From NCBI GenBank assembly GCA_028023455.1, contig JAQFVV010000232.1:184001-248000 (forward strand): a stretch of 64,000 nt of DNA. Direction: 5' to 3'. Numbering within the stretch: the first letter of the stretch is position 1; every line of letters starts with the position of its first letter. Both the position numbers and the translations under genes were made by a program. The notes beneath the pieces were generated by a model. The model made no database searches and had not been told where the DNA came from. It worked only from the letters and a program-made list of their open reading frames with translations. Positions 62,191 to 64,000 of this stretch are shown one piece after another. The DNA is from Epiperipatus broadwayi (Eukaryota > Onychophora > Udeonychophora > Euonychophora > Peripatidae).

Positions 62191-62324
62191 ATTTCTTTTT
62201 TTACATATTCGTTTACTAATATATTTTGTACTAACATTTTAACCTGAGTTGGCTTGTGGATGACTCAGATAAGCAAAAGCATTTTTTTTTGTTTTTTTTT
62301 ACCTCTGGCTGGAGGGGTATGGAG

Positions 62325-64000
62325 CTATATATATATTTACATATATATGCTTCATGCCAATTATTATCTAAATATTTTTAAAACTCTGTTATAAAAATTT
62401 ATTTTATTAAATTTGTGAAAGGCACGTGTGTGTGTGTGTGTGTAAAAAGGATTAAAACGGTCAGTTGAAATTAGTTTAAATAATTATAATGTTAAAAAAT
62501 TCTGATAAACAAAAATTCAAAAAATTCCTGAACATTATATTGTAATAAAAATTCGTAAAGGCAGATTAATTATAGGGCATAGATACATTTATAATTGAAA
62601 TTTTATCTAATTAATAAAAAAATAAGGTAATCACTTTGTTTTACATATTTACAAGATTGTTTTCAATGTTTGGCCTTATGATAAAAAGATGTATTGTTGC
62701 TTGATTACTGCAGGAAAAATGCAATTAAACAAAAGGTATTCGGAATTTGGAAAGTTTTCCTAATTAATAAACAAGTATATGATTGAATTGTAGTTAAGTT
62801 AATCAAAATTATGATCAGAAAAAATATTTTTTGAATAAAACTAATCCAGATTTCATTTGTCGAAAAATTGTATAAATACTAGGTAAATGTAAAAACAGAA
62901 TCTTTTCTTTGATCAAAAAATTTGTTAAGGTGGTTTCTTTTATGAAAAATTCTTCAGTCAGTCTTTGTCTTTGATGAAAAATTTGTCAAGCTGGTCTTTT
63001 GATCAGAAAAATCTTCCAACCAGTTTTTTTTTTTTTTTTTTGGGGGGGGGGGATTCTTCAAGCTTGTCTTTGGAGAAAAATTCTTGAAGCTGGTGTTTTG
63101 AGAAAATTCTTCAAGATTGTTATTGTTAAGATGTTCGGGAATTATTTGGCTGTTAGAAGCCACACATAAAAACCTGTGAGTAGAAAGCTTGTGTTTGCTT
63201 CCCCATCACAATTCCAGGGGAATGTCAATCCTGGTGGAGTTGGTTAGTTATTGCTCATCTGAAGCTTGCTGACCAATGTATCTGTCCCGATGTTCCTGCC
63301 ATCCTAAGTGAATTCAGCCTGTGGACTTGCTATGCCTTCATTCAAGAAAGAAGTTACCTAGTCAATTATGCCACCCTCAGCCATATGCTATTCTGAAAAA
63401 TCAGCTTGTCTTTTTAATAACCAATTAATTATTATCTGAGGAAAGAGCCATCCAGAACCATGTGAATTGTACCATAAAAGCTCCATGTCATCTTACCTAT
63501 ATGCTGCTCTTAAAATTTTGCCATGTTTTTTTAAATCCTTCACAAAGATAATCACAAAACATTGGACTCTGGGCATGAGATCCTTGCACTCCTATATTGG
63601 TAAAACAATTCATGTGTTTTTTATGTTTCTCTTTTAGTTGTATTATTTATTTATTTTTGTGTTATTTTTCTTTAATTTTATGTTTTAGTTTGATATTTTA
63701 TATATATATAAGTTTTACTAACTTGTATTTGTTAACGATGATCGAATATATTGCTAAATGCAGTCATTCTTAAGTCTTATTTATATGCTAGATTTATATG
63801 GGGATCAAGGTGACAGAGGACTATTTTGTAAACACATTTTCATTTCTTAAAATTCCAAGAATTATCTTTCTTCTCCCTCTTCCCTTAAAGGAAAACTAAT
63901 TAATTAAAATTGCAAAGATGTTTTAATCCTCCCTTTCCTTATCTGGCTTGAAGATTTTGTTTTTCTAAAATATATCAAGACATAGTTTCAAGTGAAACTT
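62325..64000. repeat. Long dispersed repeat, copy 2 (runs off the window)
   Basis: Second copy of 57117-58810, starting near CTATATATATATATTTACAT and continuing to the window end. It has one unit of the 86-base block that is doubled in copy 1. It also has a long T18-G11 run (63024-63052) that copy 1 lacks, and a TG microsatellite near 62426. The similarity begins at the same point in both copies, which indicates a true element boundary. Confidence 0.8.

Noticed and set aside
63024-63052. T18-G11 homopolymer junction
   Set aside because: Absent from copy 1 of the repeat and typical of replication slippage or assembly uncertainty. No functional reading is justified.

Overview
This is a strongly AT-rich stretch of an animal nuclear genome. 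It is intronic or intergenic and packed with decayed mobile elements. No complete protein-coding gene is visible. The mobile-element set includes RTE-type LINEs whose peptides look cephalopod-like, a second LINE family, Ty3-type LTR retrotransposon remnants, Merlin (ISXO2-like) DNA transposons, a tRNA-derived SINE and several foldback MITEs. With the long introns, this suggests a mollusc, most likely a cephalopod such as an octopus. That assignment is inference from the repeat families and was not tested by a search.

Layout. 1-3013: featureless AT-rich DNA. 3022-18504: one giant foldback transposon of about 15.5 kb, bounded by a perfect 8-bp target duplication (CTGAAAAA). Its inverted arms are each about 3.8 kb. 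They enclose a 2.2-kb centre carrying a broken Merlin transposase, and the left arm is split by a reverse-oriented RTE LINE (5751-11419). 18606-19329: a pogo/Tigger-like MITE. 19440-21310 and 30207-34980: two copies of an old dispersed repeat. The second copy is split by a 3-kb insertion with TG...CA ends. 22962-23942: a decayed gag-like gene. 24033-29957: an LTR retrotransposon whose interior has collapsed to about 1 kb and whose left LTR holds a 1.66-kb insertion at TTAA. 37149-37237 and 46416-46694: two phase-matched exons of one cellular gene on the + strand. The 9.2-kb intron between them holds a second giant foldback (38030-42588), which also has a perfect 8-bp target duplication (TTAAATCC) and carries its own Merlin insertion. 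46980-49900: a Jockey-like LINE on the - strand, interrupted by a tRNA-derived SINE. 51715-52500: a palindromic element. 54540-57194: two more LINE fragments and a small MITE. 57117-64000: two copies of a long repeat with internal minisatellites.

The main observation is the pair of multi-kilobase, nearly all-inverted-repeat elements. Both have 8-bp target duplications and share related ends (GGTAGTT then a GCC(C/A)C...TGTGGC block). One carries a Merlin-family transposase at its centre. They look like a family of very long foldback elements mobilised by Merlin transposase. One of them sits inside a transcribed intron, where its RNA could form long double strands.
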